Counted from the first letter of the stretch, positions 1-6,847 are shown. The stretch is DNA of 12,847 nucleotides from Hyphomonas sp. (GCA_024743015.1 JANSXJ010000078.1:1-12847), one strand, 5' to 3'. Notes: a model not told the origin generated them from the letters alone. A program made the numbers and translations.

Positions 1-59
1 ATGGTTATCTGTTGCCGATAAGTCACAGATTTCATTTCACGGAGAGAAGGAGCGTGCCT

Positions 60-227
60 ATGTCGCTGCAAGGTCGAATCGAAGAGCTTAAGAAACGCCA
101 CGAGCAAATCGACGAGAAGATCCACGAAGAGCAGAAACGACCGGCGGGCAATGACATCATCCTGAAAGATTTAAAGCGACAGAAACTTCGACTTAAAGAA
201 GAGATCGGTATGTTGAGGGCGAGCTAG
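60..227 (+). CDS. YdcH-like small coiled-coil protein (DUF465)
   Basis: This encodes a 55-residue, highly charged protein that is almost wholly helical. It contains an ELKKRHEQIDEKIHEE segment followed by an LKDLKRQKLRLKEEI segment, the two-helix pattern of the DUF465/YdcH family. The family is small, cytosolic and poorly characterised, and no enzymatic role is known. The ATG at 60 is preferred because an AAGGAG Shine-Dalgarno sequence lies at 47-52, 7 nt upstream, and because the family begins at about this point. An in-frame start at position 12 would add 16 residues that do not resemble the family. A gap of about 60 nt with no clear promoter or terminator separates it from the SDR-like gene. 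Family assignment rests on composition and pattern only. Confidence 0.8.
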   Translation: MSLQGRIEELKKRHEQIDEKIHEEQKRPAGNDIILKDLKRQKLRLKEEIGMLRAS

Positions 228-288
228 GCTCTGACGTGTCGCACAAGCGCCCGGTCAGCGCCTGAGAAACGCTGTCGGGAGCGCGCCA

Positions 289-1059
289 ATGTATAAACCA
301 GTTACCCTGATCATCGGGCTCGGGAAAACGGTGGGCGAGTCTGTCGCGCGCCGTTTTCTTGATGAGGGCCATGCAGTCCTCGCCGTTGACCCGGACACGG
401 CGGCGCTGGACGAGCTGCGCAAGACAACCGGCGACAAGATTGCCTATCATCACGGCGCGACGCATACAAAACTCGGCCTCCGCAATGCCATGGCGGCGGC
501 GCTGGAAACCTATAATTTCGTCGATAATGTCGTCTGCATCCCACCTTTGCCGGAGTCGGATCGACTGCTTGAACTGGACATGGAAGACTTCGAATCGGTC
601 CTGATGAAAACCGTTCGCGGTGCCGTACAGACCCTGCGCGTCTTCACACCCGAGATGATCGCTGAGCGACCCGAAATCGAGAACGCTGCCGACCGGTCGC
701 GCCAGACCGGCACATTCACTTTCGTGCTCTCACTTGGCGCGCGAATGTCCCAACCCGGCTGGTTCAGTGAAAGCGCGTCACAGCATGCCATTCTCGGCAT
801 TGTCAAAGCCGCGGCGATTGAACTTGCGGATGAAGCGGTCCGGGTTAACGCCATTATCGCGCTGCGCCCGCGCGCAGAAGGGCGCGAGCCTTGGCTGAAA
901 GACCGCACACCGCTCGGCCGCCCGTCCATGGCCGAGGAAATCGCCGAAACGGCGGCGTTCCTCAGCAATCCCAATAGCGCGATCATCACCGGCGAAGCCA
1001 TCACCCTTGATGGCGGTCGCGGATTGCTCTCAGGACTGATCGTCCGCGAGGATGATTAA
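289..1059 (+). CDS. SDR-fold protein with degenerate catalytic site
   Basis: A 256-residue protein with the overall plan of a classical short-chain dehydrogenase/reductase. It has an N-terminal Rossmann segment (IIGLGKTVG at 8-16), an acidic residue after the second strand (D34), and the C-terminal signature PLGRPSMAEEIAETAAFL followed by ITGEAITLDGG (208-243). The hallmark active-site residues are not there. Aligning SESASQHAILGIVK (160-173) with the family's YxASKxAxxGLxK puts Glu161 at the Tyr position and Gln165 at the Lys position. The Ser of the triad is kept (S148). The NNAG segment is replaced by VVCIPP (81-86), and the middle Gly of the TGxxxGxG motif is Thr14. A FabI-like Tyr-x6-Lys alternative also fails, because His166 would occupy the Tyr place with K173. 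The start has a GGGAG Shine-Dalgarno at 277-281. The P450 gene follows after 15 nt, so the two are probably co-transcribed. It may be a non-catalytic or altered SDR; substrate unknown. Confidence 0.85.
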   Translation: MYKPVTLIIGLGKTVGESVARRFLDEGHAVLAVDPDTAALDELRKTTGDKIAYHHGATHTKLGLRNAMAAALETYNFVDNVVCIPPLPESDRLLELDMEDFESVLMKTVRGAVQTLRVFTPEMIAERPEIENAADRSRQTGTFTFVLSLGARMSQPGWFSESASQHAILGIVKAAAIELADEAVRVNAIIALRPRAEGREPWLKDRTPLGRPSMAEEIAETAAFLSNPNSAIITGEAITLDGGRGLLSGLIVREDD

Positions 1060-1074
1060 CGCAAGATTCCTTCA

Positions 1075-2283
1075 ATGCGTCAGCTCGACATCACCTCGCA
1101 AGCTTTCAAAGCGACGCCGCATTCCGGACTCGCAGAAGCGTTGCGGGACGGCCCGCTGGCACACGCCAAGTTGCCGTTTCTGGGCAATATCAAACTGGCG
1201 CTGACCCACGAGACGGTCCACGCAGTTCTGAAGGACACTGACAGATTCGCGGTAGATGCACGCAATGCGGGTCACAAGCGCGCTTTTGGCCTCCCGTTTA
1301 TTCCTAAATCACTGCGGCTATTAACAGAAAATATCCTGTCTCTGGACGACCCCGACCACCAAAGGCTGCGAAGACTTTCGGACGCTCCGTTTCGGAGAGC
1401 GGCAATAGAAGCCGGACGTGAGCAAGTCGCGGCGCTCGTCGATGCGCAGTTGGATCAAATCGCCTGCGACGATACGGCCGAGCTTGATCTTGCAGAGGTC
1501 GTCTTCCGACCGCTCCCACTGAGAGTCATCAGCAAAATGCTGGGGCTTACGGACGCCGCGCAGGACCGCTTGGCGCAGATAATGTCGGGATTTTCTGGCG
1601 CATCTTCCACTTGGGGCATATTACGCGCGCTCGCTGCAATGGGCGGCGTCGTCAAGCAATTGCGCGCTGAGATCGGCTTGGCCCGCCAGGACCCTCGTCC
1701 AGGCTTGTTAGGCGATTTGATCGCCGCTGAAGCAAAAGACGATCAGATGAGCGAAGATGAGCTGGTGTCGCTTATTCTCGTACTGTTTGTCGCCGGTCAC
1801 GATACAACCACGAACCTGCTTTCCAGCGGGCTACATGCATTGCAAACCGAACCAGGTGCGTGGGAAACTGCAAACGGCCTGGACGCAGATGGGTGGCGTA
1901 TCGCTGTGGATGAACTCATGCGGTTTGCTATGCCGGTCTATATGACGAAGCCACGATTTGTCATTCAAGACACAGCCCTTTCAGGCATCCCTGTAAAGCG
2001 AGGCGAGAAAGTTATGGCTTTGCTGGGCGCAGCAAATCTGGACCCGGCCGTGTTCGATAACCCGCTCCAGCTGGATTTGAGCCGACGACCCAATCGCCAT
2101 ACGGGTTGGGGCGGTGGGCCGCACATTTGTTTGGGATTGCACTTAGCCAAGATGGAAGCAGAACTGACCCTTTCGAAGATCGTCGATCGCTGGCCGAATT
2201 TGGTTTTGAGTGAAAATTTGAGATGGTCGAAACGCCTTGGCACACGCGGGCTTGAACGCCTATGCGTGCGCTTGAATGGCTGA
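1075..2283 (+). CDS. Cytochrome P450 (bacterial class I type)
   Basis: A 402-residue soluble P450, the usual length for bacterial enzymes that take electrons from a ferredoxin. Landmarks in order are the I-helix oxygen-binding motif AGHDTT (240-245), the K-helix ExxR (E280, R283), and the heme-ligand loop WGGGPHICLG (345-354) with Cys352 as thiolate ligand. The first residue of that loop is usually Phe and here is Trp345. There is no membrane anchor or fused redox domain. The ATG at 1075 lies 15 nt after the SDR-like stop codon and lacks a clear Shine-Dalgarno, so translation may be coupled. No ferredoxin or reductase gene is nearby. It converges on the CYP153 gene downstream. The family and substrate cannot be named from the sequence alone, although it is clearly not another CYP153. 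Confidence 0.93.
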   Translation: MRQLDITSQAFKATPHSGLAEALRDGPLAHAKLPFLGNIKLALTHETVHAVLKDTDRFAVDARNAGHKRAFGLPFIPKSLRLLTENILSLDDPDHQRLRRLSDAPFRRAAIEAGREQVAALVDAQLDQIACDDTAELDLAEVVFRPLPLRVISKMLGLTDAAQDRLAQIMSGFSGASSTWGILRALAAMGGVVKQLRAEIGLARQDPRPGLLGDLIAAEAKDDQMSEDELVSLILVLFVAGHDTTTNLLSSGLHALQTEPGAWETANGLDADGWRIAVDELMRFAMPVYMTKPRFVIQDTALSGIPVKRGEKVMALLGAANLDPAVFDNPLQLDLSRRPNRHTGWGGGPHICLGLHLAKMEAELTLSKIVDRWPNLVLSENLRWSKRLGTRGLERLCVRLNG

Positions 2284-2328
2284 CGCGCAAGTTAAAGTCG
2301 TTCCGTAGGGTGCCGCCAGTTGCTGCAC

Positions 2329-2368
2329 AAAAAAATCCCCCTCAGACCAGGCCTTGGTCGAGGGGGAT
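2329..2368 (-). terminator. Intrinsic terminator of the CYP153 gene
   Basis: On the minus strand, a perfect 9-bp stem (ATCCCCCTC at 2335-2343 with GAGGGGGAT at 2360-2368) continues, past one bulged base, into GACCA/TGGTC (2345-2349 with 2355-2359). A 5-nt loop closes it. The A-run at 2329-2335 reads as seven Ts directly after the stem on the minus strand. On the plus strand no T-run follows, so any stop for the first P450 would be weak. A second small palindrome, AGGCAG-CA-CTGCCT (2373-2386), sits between this stem and the CYP153 stop codon. Confidence 0.9.
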
Positions 2369-2406
2369 GTTAAGGCAGCACTGCCTGTTCCGGGAGGATT
2401 GAACCC

Positions 2407-3735
2407 TTACTTTGGGTGGCAGATCACGGGCATCCAGGTGTAGCCCTTGACGAAGGCACCTGAGGTCAGGCTTGGCTCGTCCAGAACTTCGACATGGCTG
2501 AAGCGCTCAAGGATCTCTTCCCACAGGATCCGCAATTGAAGCTCACCCAGACGGTTGCCGACGCAGCGGTGGATACCGAAGCCGAAGGACAAGTGATTGC
2601 GGGCTTGCTTACGGTCGATGATCAGGCGATTTGGGTCTTCATCCCAGAACCGCTCATCACGGTTTCCGGAGACGTACCACATGGCGATCTGGTCGCCTTT
2701 CTTGATCGTCTTTCCATGCATCTCGACATCTTCCAGCGCGGTGCGGCGCATGAAGGCGAGCGGCGTCTGCCAACGGATCACTTCTGAAACCATGTTCGGG
2801 ATCAGAGACGGGTCGGCTTTCAGCTTGGCATACTCTTCCGGGAATTTATTCAGGCCATAGACCGAAGCGGTCATCGAGTTTCGGGTCGTGTCATTACCAC
2901 CGACGATCAGCAGGATGACATTGCCGAGCAGTTCCATCGGCGCGAGGTCCTTGGTTTTTTCACCATGCGCCAGAAGACTGATGAGATCGTTCTTGACCGG
3001 AATACGCTTGCGTTCCTCATACATGCCCATGAACGTGGTCAGACATTCCAGTAGTTCCTGTTTCCACTGCTCTTCACCACCAGGGCAGATATCAGGATTC
3101 TCGCGATTGGTCGTGACATCGGACCAGCGGGTCAGCTTGCGGCGGTCTTCGAACGGGAAATCGAACAAGGTTGCCAGCATCATTGTGGTCAGCTCAATGG
3201 ACACTGTGTCGACCCAGTCAAAAGGCTCGCCAACCGGCACTTGATCCAGGATTTGCTGCGTCCGCGCACGGATCAGCGGTTCGAACTCTTTCAGCATGTT
3301 TGGCGCAACCGCCGGCTGAACGGTGACACGCTGCTCAGAGTGACGCGGCTCATCCATCGCGATGAACATTGGCAGCTCGAAATCTTCCAGCGGCTCGCCG
3401 AGCACGATGCCGCCATGCTCCCAGCTTGATGAGAAACGCTTGTGATCGATGTCGATCTTCATCACGTCTTCATAGCGCGTGACCGACCAATACGGGCCGA
3501 CAAAACTGTCCGGGGTCCAATGCAGGGGGTCCTCATCGCGCATACGCTTGAACCGGTCCCACATCTTGCCCTGCCGCCAAAGCTCAGGATCAACAATATC
3601 GAGGGTTTCCATATCCACTTCCGACGCGGGCGGAATGTCTGCATCGAACTCGAAATAGCCTGGGTGTAACGGCTCGCGCTCGGTAATTTTCGGGCGCTCC
3701 AAATTGTGCGGGATCTTGGTAAGGGTGTCTGCCAT
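2407..3735 (-). CDS. CYP153-family cytochrome P450 alkane/fatty-acid terminal hydroxylase
   Basis: A 442-residue P450 with the features of the CYP153 family. These are the I-helix GGNDTTRNSMT (279-289), ExxR (E318, R321), FMRRTA (328-333), the GNRDE segment (357-361), and the heme loop FGFGIHRCVGNRLGELQLR with Cys391 as thiolate ligand. CYP153 enzymes hydroxylate the terminal carbon of medium-chain n-alkanes and related chains, such as fatty acids, using electrons from a ferredoxin and ferredoxin reductase. Neither partner is encoded in this window. The start is supported by a CGGAGG Shine-Dalgarno (plus-strand 3741-3746), and length and N-terminus match the family. It is the last gene before a strong terminator. 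Two identical 14-bp palindromes upstream suggest dedicated transcriptional control. The exact substrate range is not readable from the sequence. Confidence 0.93.
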   Translation of the reverse strand: MADTLTKIPHNLERPKITEREPLHPGYFEFDADIPPASEVDMETLDIVDPELWRQGKMWDRFKRMRDEDPLHWTPDSFVGPYWSVTRYEDVMKIDIDHKRFSSSWEHGGIVLGEPLEDFELPMFIAMDEPRHSEQRVTVQPAVAPNMLKEFEPLIRARTQQILDQVPVGEPFDWVDTVSIELTTMMLATLFDFPFEDRRKLTRWSDVTTNRENPDICPGGEEQWKQELLECLTTFMGMYEERKRIPVKNDLISLLAHGEKTKDLAPMELLGNVILLIVGGNDTTRNSMTASVYGLNKFPEEYAKLKADPSLIPNMVSEVIRWQTPLAFMRRTALEDVEMHGKTIKKGDQIAMWYVSGNRDERFWDEDPNRLIIDRKQARNHLSFGFGIHRCVGNRLGELQLRILWEEILERFSHVEVLDEPSLTSGAFVKGYTWMPVICHPK

Positions 3736-3773
3736 GTGTGCCTCCGGATACGCGGTCTGGGTCGCCGCAATTA

Positions 3774-3829
3774 TGACGCTGGCGTCAGCTTAACACAGCT
3801 ATTCAGAAAAAACCATGACGCATGCGTCA
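3774..3829 (-). promoter_or_regulatory. Paired palindromic operator candidate upstream of CYP153
   Basis: Two copies of the palindrome TGACGC-NN-GCGTCA lie in the 107-nt gap upstream of CYP153, at 3774-3787 (centre TG) and 3816-3829 (centre AT). All 12 arm positions are identical. Centre-to-centre distance is 42 bp, close to four helical turns, so two dimers would sit on the same face of the DNA. The proximal copy adjoins a CATAAT hexamer on the minus strand (plus 3770-3775) that could be a -10 element, though no good -35 was found. This is how a dimeric repressor of the TetR or a similar family would bind. The distal copy is also flanked by A6 and T6 runs, so it might instead act as a short-stem terminator for the DUF2244 transcript. 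No regulator gene is in the window. Confidence 0.65.
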
Positions 3830-3842
3830 CTTTTTTCAGAAT

Positions 3843-4331
3843 TCAGGTTGAGTATCGCTCATTTTGCGCGTTCCAGATGGCCCGCTCCATCGCCTCTTTG
3901 AGGGATTTGCGTTCGGCCGGCGTCAAAAAGCGTCCGATAACCCAGGCGGTGCCGCCATAATTCAGTTTCAAGACGCTGGGGCGACGCTCGGGATGTTCCA
4001 GCTGGACGCGGGTGAAGGCAGTTGGCAGGCTCGCCGTGCGCGGCGGCTTGCCCGGCCGCTCGTGAGACAAGTCGATCTGCTCGGCCGTAATCCGGACGCG
4101 GGTTTCCTGCTTCAGGCTCCGAAAGCTCCAACGAAAGGCGAACCAGATTGCCAGAGCATCGAGGCCGAAAAATCCAATCACTGGGAACGCCCCCATCGAC
4201 ACGAAGGAGAGCCCGGCGATGAAGCTCATGGCGACGACGATGATCATCACCACCGTAAACGCCCGCGGACTGAGCGAGCGATTTGGTGTCAGGGTCGCAT
4301 CGAAATATATGATCTGCTGGGCGGGTGCCAT
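3843..4331 (-). CDS. DUF2244 family inner-membrane protein
   Basis: This 162-residue protein matches DUF2244. It has a short N-terminal region with TPNRSLS (15-21), two hydrophobic helices at about 25-45 and 48-68 containing GAFPVIGFFGLD, and a cytosolic C-terminal domain of about 90 residues rich in basic and beta-type sequence. DUF2244 proteins are small integral membrane proteins of unknown function that are common in Alphaproteobacteria. The ATG at 4331 (MAPAQQ) is chosen because family similarity begins just after it and because a TATAAT hexamer lies 7 nt upstream. A longer reading from 4388 would run through that hexamer. The gene is divergent from nth and upstream of CYP153 on the same strand. 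A functional link with CYP153 is not implied by the sequence. Confidence 0.85.
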   Translation of the reverse strand: MAPAQQIIYFDATLTPNRSLSPRAFTVVMIIVVAMSFIAGLSFVSMGAFPVIGFFGLDALAIWFAFRWSFRSLKQETRVRITAEQIDLSHERPGKPPRTASLPTAFTRVQLEHPERRPSVLKLNYGGTAWVIGRFLTPAERKSLKEAMERAIWNAQNERYST

Positions 4332-4338
4332 GGCGATC

Positions 4339-4369
4339 ATTATAGCACAAAAAGGCGCCGCGGCGACAA
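4339..4369 (-). promoter_or_regulatory. Candidate promoter of the DUF2244 gene
   Basis: On the minus strand a perfect TATAAT (plus 4339-4344) lies 7 nt before the ATG at 4331, so the predicted transcription start falls at or next to the start codon. A TTGTCG hexamer (plus 4364-4369) is a possible -35, but the spacer would be 19 nt, longer than ideal. No Shine-Dalgarno separates the two, which points to a leaderless mRNA. Confidence 0.45.
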
Positions 4370-4396
4370 GCGCGGCCTGGCGTCGCAAGAATCAGA

Positions 4397-4425
4397 TTTT
4401 CAGCACTGCACAACTGCCCTACATA
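4397..4425 (+). promoter_or_regulatory. Candidate promoter of nth
   Basis: TTTTCA (4397-4402) and TACATA (4420-4425) are separated by 17 nt, and the -10-like hexamer ends 7 nt before the nth ATG. Both hexamers match the housekeeping consensus only partly. The geometry again puts the transcript start at the start codon, and no Shine-Dalgarno is present. Confidence 0.4.
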
Positions 4426-4432
4426 GCGACAC

Positions 4433-5179
4433 ATGACGACCGCAAAGACCAAATCCAGGCGCAAACGCGCCCCGCGTACGTTCGGAAAAGAAAAAGCCGC
4501 TGAGCTCTATGCTGAGCTCGCCAAAGTGCGCCCGAATCCAAAGACTGAGCTCGATTTCGTCAATCCCTACACCCTGGTGGTCGCGGTGGCCTTGTCGGCC
4601 CAGGCGACAGATGTCGGCGTAAACAAAGCCACCAAAGAGCTATTCAAGATCGCGGATTCGCCTGAGAAGATGCTGGCCCTTGGCCTCGAAGGCGTCGAAC
4701 AGCACGTCAAGACGATTGGGCTCTGGCGCAACAAAGCCAAGAACGTCATCGCGCTGAGCCAGATGATCCTGGATGAGTTTGACGGCGAGGTTCCGCAAAC
4801 GCGTGAAGAGTTGGTGCGGCTGCCCGGTGTTGGCCGCAAGACCGCCAATGTGGTGCTCAACGAAGCGTTCGGGCAGCCCACGATAGCCGTCGACACGCAT
4901 ATTTTCCGCGTCTCGAACCGAACAGGCCTTGCCCCCGGTAAGGACCCGGATCAAGTCGAGGCAAGTCTGGAGCGCACAACGCCGGATGAGTTCAAACTCG
5001 GCGCGCACCATTGGCTGATCCTACATGGCCGCTACACCTGTACGGCGCGGAAGCCGAAATGCTGGGACTGCTCCATCCGGCACCTCTGCAGGTTTAAGGA
5101 CAAGACGCCTGATCCGGCAAAGACCTCATCGCTGGGCCCGAAAGCGCCGAAACGCAAAGCCCGCGCCACGAAGGCGTAA
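4433..5179 (+). CDS. nth: Endonuclease III (DNA glycosylase/AP lyase)
   Basis: A base-excision repair enzyme that removes oxidised pyrimidines and cleaves the backbone at the resulting abasic site. The 248-residue protein has a basic N-terminal tail (about residues 1-20) and the helix-hairpin-helix LPGVGRKTA (130-138) with catalytic Lys136. It has the catalytic Asp154 in [11 protein letters not shown], and a [4Fe-4S] cluster site C-x6-C-x2-C-x5-C (Cys203, 210, 213, 219). The C-terminus carries an extra Lys/Arg/Pro-rich tail of about 25 residues that may aid DNA binding. The start lacks a Shine-Dalgarno, which fits a leaderless transcript. hisF begins 43 nt after its stop codon. Confidence 0.97.
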   Translation: MTTAKTKSRRKRAPRTFGKEKAAELYAELAKVRPNPKTELDFVNPYTLVVAVALSAQATDVGVNKATKELFKIADSPEKMLALGLEGVEQHVKTIGLWRNKAKNVIALSQMILDEFDGEVPQTREELVRLPGVGRKTANVVLNEAFGQPTIAVDTHIFRVSNRTGLAPGKDPDQVEASLERTTPDEFKLGAHHWLILHGRYTCTARKPKCWDCSIRHLCRFKDKTPDPAKTSSLGPKAPKRKARATKA

Positions 5180-5187
5180 GGAAGCGC

Positions 5188-5216
5188 TTGCGCCTCGCCT
5201 GTTTTCCTCGTTAAAC
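5188..5216 (+). promoter_or_regulatory. Candidate promoter of hisF-hisE
   Basis: TTGCGC (5188-5193) and TTAAAC (5211-5216) are separated by 17 nt between nth and hisF. The -10-like element ends 6 nt before the hisF ATG, and no convincing Shine-Dalgarno precedes it, so hisF may have its own leaderless transcript. Match to consensus is moderate. Confidence 0.4.
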
Positions 5217-5222
5217 GCCGGA

Positions 5223-5981
5223 ATGCTCAAGACCCGCGTCATTCCCTGCCTCGATGTCAAAGATGGGCGCACCGTCAAAGGCGTGAACTTTGTCGACTTG
5301 CGCGATGCTGGCGATCCGGTGGCACTCGCGAAAGCCTATGATGCGCAGGGCGCTGATGAGCTCTGTTTTCTCGATATTACCGCCAGCCACGAGGGCCGCG
5401 GCACCTTGCTGGATGTGGTCAGCGCTACAGCGGAGCAGTGCTTCATGCCGCTGACCGTTGGCGGCGGGGTGCGCAGCGCCGAGAATATGGTGCAACTGCT
5501 GCGCGCCGGGGCCGACAAAGTCGCGATCAATTCCGCCGCCGTGGCAGATCCGGACGTTGTTTCGCGTTGCGCCGCCAAGGCAGGCCGCCAGTGCGTGGTG
5601 GTCGCCATAGATGCGCGCAAGACCGGCGATCATTGGGAAATCTTCACCCATGGAGGTCGAAAGCCAACTGGCATCGACGCTGTCGAGTTCGCAAAACAGG
5701 CCGAAGCCAAGGGCGCGGGCGAGATCCTGCTGACCAGCATGGACAAGGACGGCACCAAGTCCGGGTTCGATTTGCCGCTGACAAAGGCCGTGACTGATGC
5801 GGTGAATATTCCCGTGATTGCGAGCGGCGGCGCTGGCCGGGCTGAAGACCTCGCGCCTGCGGTGCTCGAAGCGGGCGCGAACGCGGTGCTCGCGGCCTCG
5901 ATCTTCCATTTTGGCGAAGTCAGTTTAGAAGAGGCGCGCGCGGCGCTGACCAAAGCTGGCGCACCCGTTCGGCCACTTTAG
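5223..5981 (+). CDS. hisF: Imidazole glycerol phosphate synthase subunit HisF
   Basis: The cyclase half of the HisH-HisF complex. It uses ammonia delivered from HisH to convert PRFAR into imidazole glycerol phosphate and AICAR in histidine synthesis. The 252-residue (beta/alpha)8 barrel starts [12 protein letters not shown] with catalytic Asp11. The second catalytic Asp is Asp130 (VVVAIDARK). Phosphate-binding loops are GGGVRS (80-85) and SGGAGR (201-206). The ATG at 5223 gives the standard family length. The reading frame is open further upstream to 5025, but that part overlaps nth and does not look like HisF. hisE follows after 9 nt. hisH and hisA, its common neighbours, are not immediately upstream. 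Confidence 0.98.
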   Translation: MLKTRVIPCLDVKDGRTVKGVNFVDLRDAGDPVALAKAYDAQGADELCFLDITASHEGRGTLLDVVSATAEQCFMPLTVGGGVRSAENMVQLLRAGADKVAINSAAVADPDVVSRCAAKAGRQCVVVAIDARKTGDHWEIFTHGGRKPTGIDAVEFAKQAEAKGAGEILLTSMDKDGTKSGFDLPLTKAVTDAVNIPVIASGGAGRAEDLAPAVLEAGANAVLAASIFHFGEVSLEEARAALTKAGAPVRPL

Positions 5982-5990
5982 GAGACCGGC

Positions 5991-6341
5991 ATGACAGATA
6001 AACCGCTCGGCAGCGCGGAAGAACTCGCGACCCTGCTCGGATACCTGGCTGAGACCGTGGACAGCCGCGTCGGCGGAGATCCCAAGGATTCCTATACAGC
6101 GAAACTGCTGCAGAAAGGGTCGCTGCATTGCGGCAAGAAGATTGCTGAAGAAGGTGCCGAACTGGCCCTCGCGCTCGCCGCGGAAGGCCGCAGCGAAAGC
6201 GCCTCAGAGGCAGCGGACCTGATCTATCACATGCTGGTGGGACTGCGCTCAAAAGGCGTTAGCCTGAATCAGGTCGCAGCGGCCCTCAGAAAACGCCAGG
6301 GCATTTCGGGCCTGGAAGAGAAGGCGTCACGCGGCACCTGA
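5991..6341 (+). CDS. hisE: Phosphoribosyl-ATP diphosphatase
   Basis: Catalyses the second step of histidine synthesis, hydrolysing phosphoribosyl-ATP to phosphoribosyl-AMP and pyrophosphate. The 116-residue all-helical protein shows the family motifs SYTAKLL (34-40), KKIAEEGAELALA (49-61) with the metal-binding acidic residues, EAADLIYHMLV (73-83), and a C-terminal KRQGISGLEEKASR. A GGAG Shine-Dalgarno at 5981-5984 lies 6 nt before the ATG, and the gene begins 9 nt after hisF, so the two form one translation unit. It is a stand-alone HisE, not fused to HisI. Confidence 0.96.
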   Translation: MTDKPLGSAEELATLLGYLAETVDSRVGGDPKDSYTAKLLQKGSLHCGKKIAEEGAELALALAAEGRSESASEAADLIYHMLVGLRSKGVSLNQVAAALRKRQGISGLEEKASRGT

Positions 6342-6410
6342 GGACTGCCTGCGCAAGGATCGGCGACGATTGGTATTCAGCCGTGATCGGCGCAAACGCC
6401 AGACGATAGA

Positions 6411-6439
6411 TTGTAGGATGGCGATTTCTTCCTTATATC
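6411..6439 (+). promoter_or_regulatory. Candidate promoter of the metal-handling operon
   Basis: TTGTAG (6411-6416) and TATATC (6434-6439) are separated by 17 nt (or TTATAT at 6433-6438 with a 16-nt spacer). The -10-like element ends 7-8 nt before the ATG at 6447. The rest of the 105-nt gap after hisE shows no strong terminator and no obvious MerR-type operator between the two hexamers. Confidence 0.4.
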
Positions 6440-6446
6440 ACCAGGC

Positions 6447-6809
6447 ATGCTTCGTGCGTTCACATCTGTTTTGTGGCTGATTGCGGCCCTCGCCCTCGGG
6501 TTTGAGGCGGTCGCACAGCCGTGTGATCTGCGCGCCGAGATGGCGACCGGTCCCACACATGAAATGGTCAACGACATGCCCTGCCATGACGGCATGGCGA
6601 TGCAGGCCAGCCATCAAACCGCAGACCATGAATTGCCGAGCCATGAAGGCCAGACCTGTTGTTGCGCCGCATTGCTAGGAAATGGCGTCACCACCGAAGC
6701 CCCAGATCTGAATCAGCCCGTCCCCGGCCTGACACTTTGGGCGATGCCGCTGACAGATTCCGCCAATTCTATCCTGCTTGAGTATGAACCGCCGCCACCG
6801 CGGGTCTGA
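6447..6809 (+). CDS. Exported Met/His/Cys-rich putative metal-binding protein
   Basis: A 120-residue protein with a typical Sec signal peptide (hydrophobic 7-19, likely cleavage after AVA at 21-23). The mature N-terminal half is crowded with metal-ligand residues: Cys26, Cys46, His38, His47, His56, His61, His66, Met32, Met40, Met44, Met50, Met52. A CCC triplet follows at 71-73. The C-terminal part is proline-rich and ends EPPPPRV. This composition fits periplasmic copper- or mercury-binding proteins, and the overall plan resembles small CopL-like exported proteins, but no family can be assigned with certainty. It is first in a run of four co-directional genes that end with MerP-like and MerT-like proteins, which supports a metal role. 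The gene has no good Shine-Dalgarno. Confidence 0.75.
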   Translation: MLRAFTSVLWLIAALALGFEAVAQPCDLRAEMATGPTHEMVNDMPCHDGMAMQASHQTADHELPSHEGQTCCCAALLGNGVTTEAPDLNQPVPGLTLWAMPLTDSANSILLEYEPPPPRV

Positions 6810-6827
6810 TCCTTCGCTTTAAGGATC
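6808..6827 (+). other. Small hairpin at the first gene junction of the metal operon
   Basis: GATCCTT (6808-6814) and AAGGATC (6821-6827) form a perfect 7-bp stem with a 6-nt loop. It begins inside the stop codon of the first gene and lies before the Shine-Dalgarno of the second. No T-run follows, so it is not a standard terminator. It could affect mRNA processing or the relative expression of the two genes, or be chance. Confidence 0.4.
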
Positions 6828-6847
6828 ACCTCAAACAGGACATTCTA

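Noticed and set aside
267..279. 13-nt sequence AAACGCTGTCGGG shared with 8259-8271, both just upstream of a gene start
   Set aside because: About one shared 13-mer is expected by chance in a window this size, and the surroundings do not match.
3774..3829. Twin palindromes as a CRISPR-like or transposon-end repeat
   Set aside because: There are only two copies with no regular spacer series, no target duplication and no transposase, and they lie in a promoter region.
4332..4388. Longer start for the DUF2244 protein
   Set aside because: The extra 19 residues run through a TATAAT promoter hexamer and precede the region of family similarity.
5025..5222. Upstream extension of the hisF reading frame
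   Set aside because: It overlaps the end of nth, is Arg/Ala-rich low-complexity sequence, and HisF begins at [12 protein letters not shown].
5211..5909. Minus-strand reading frame of 232 codons opposite hisF
   Set aside because: hisF is unmistakable, and the antisense frame shows no family features.
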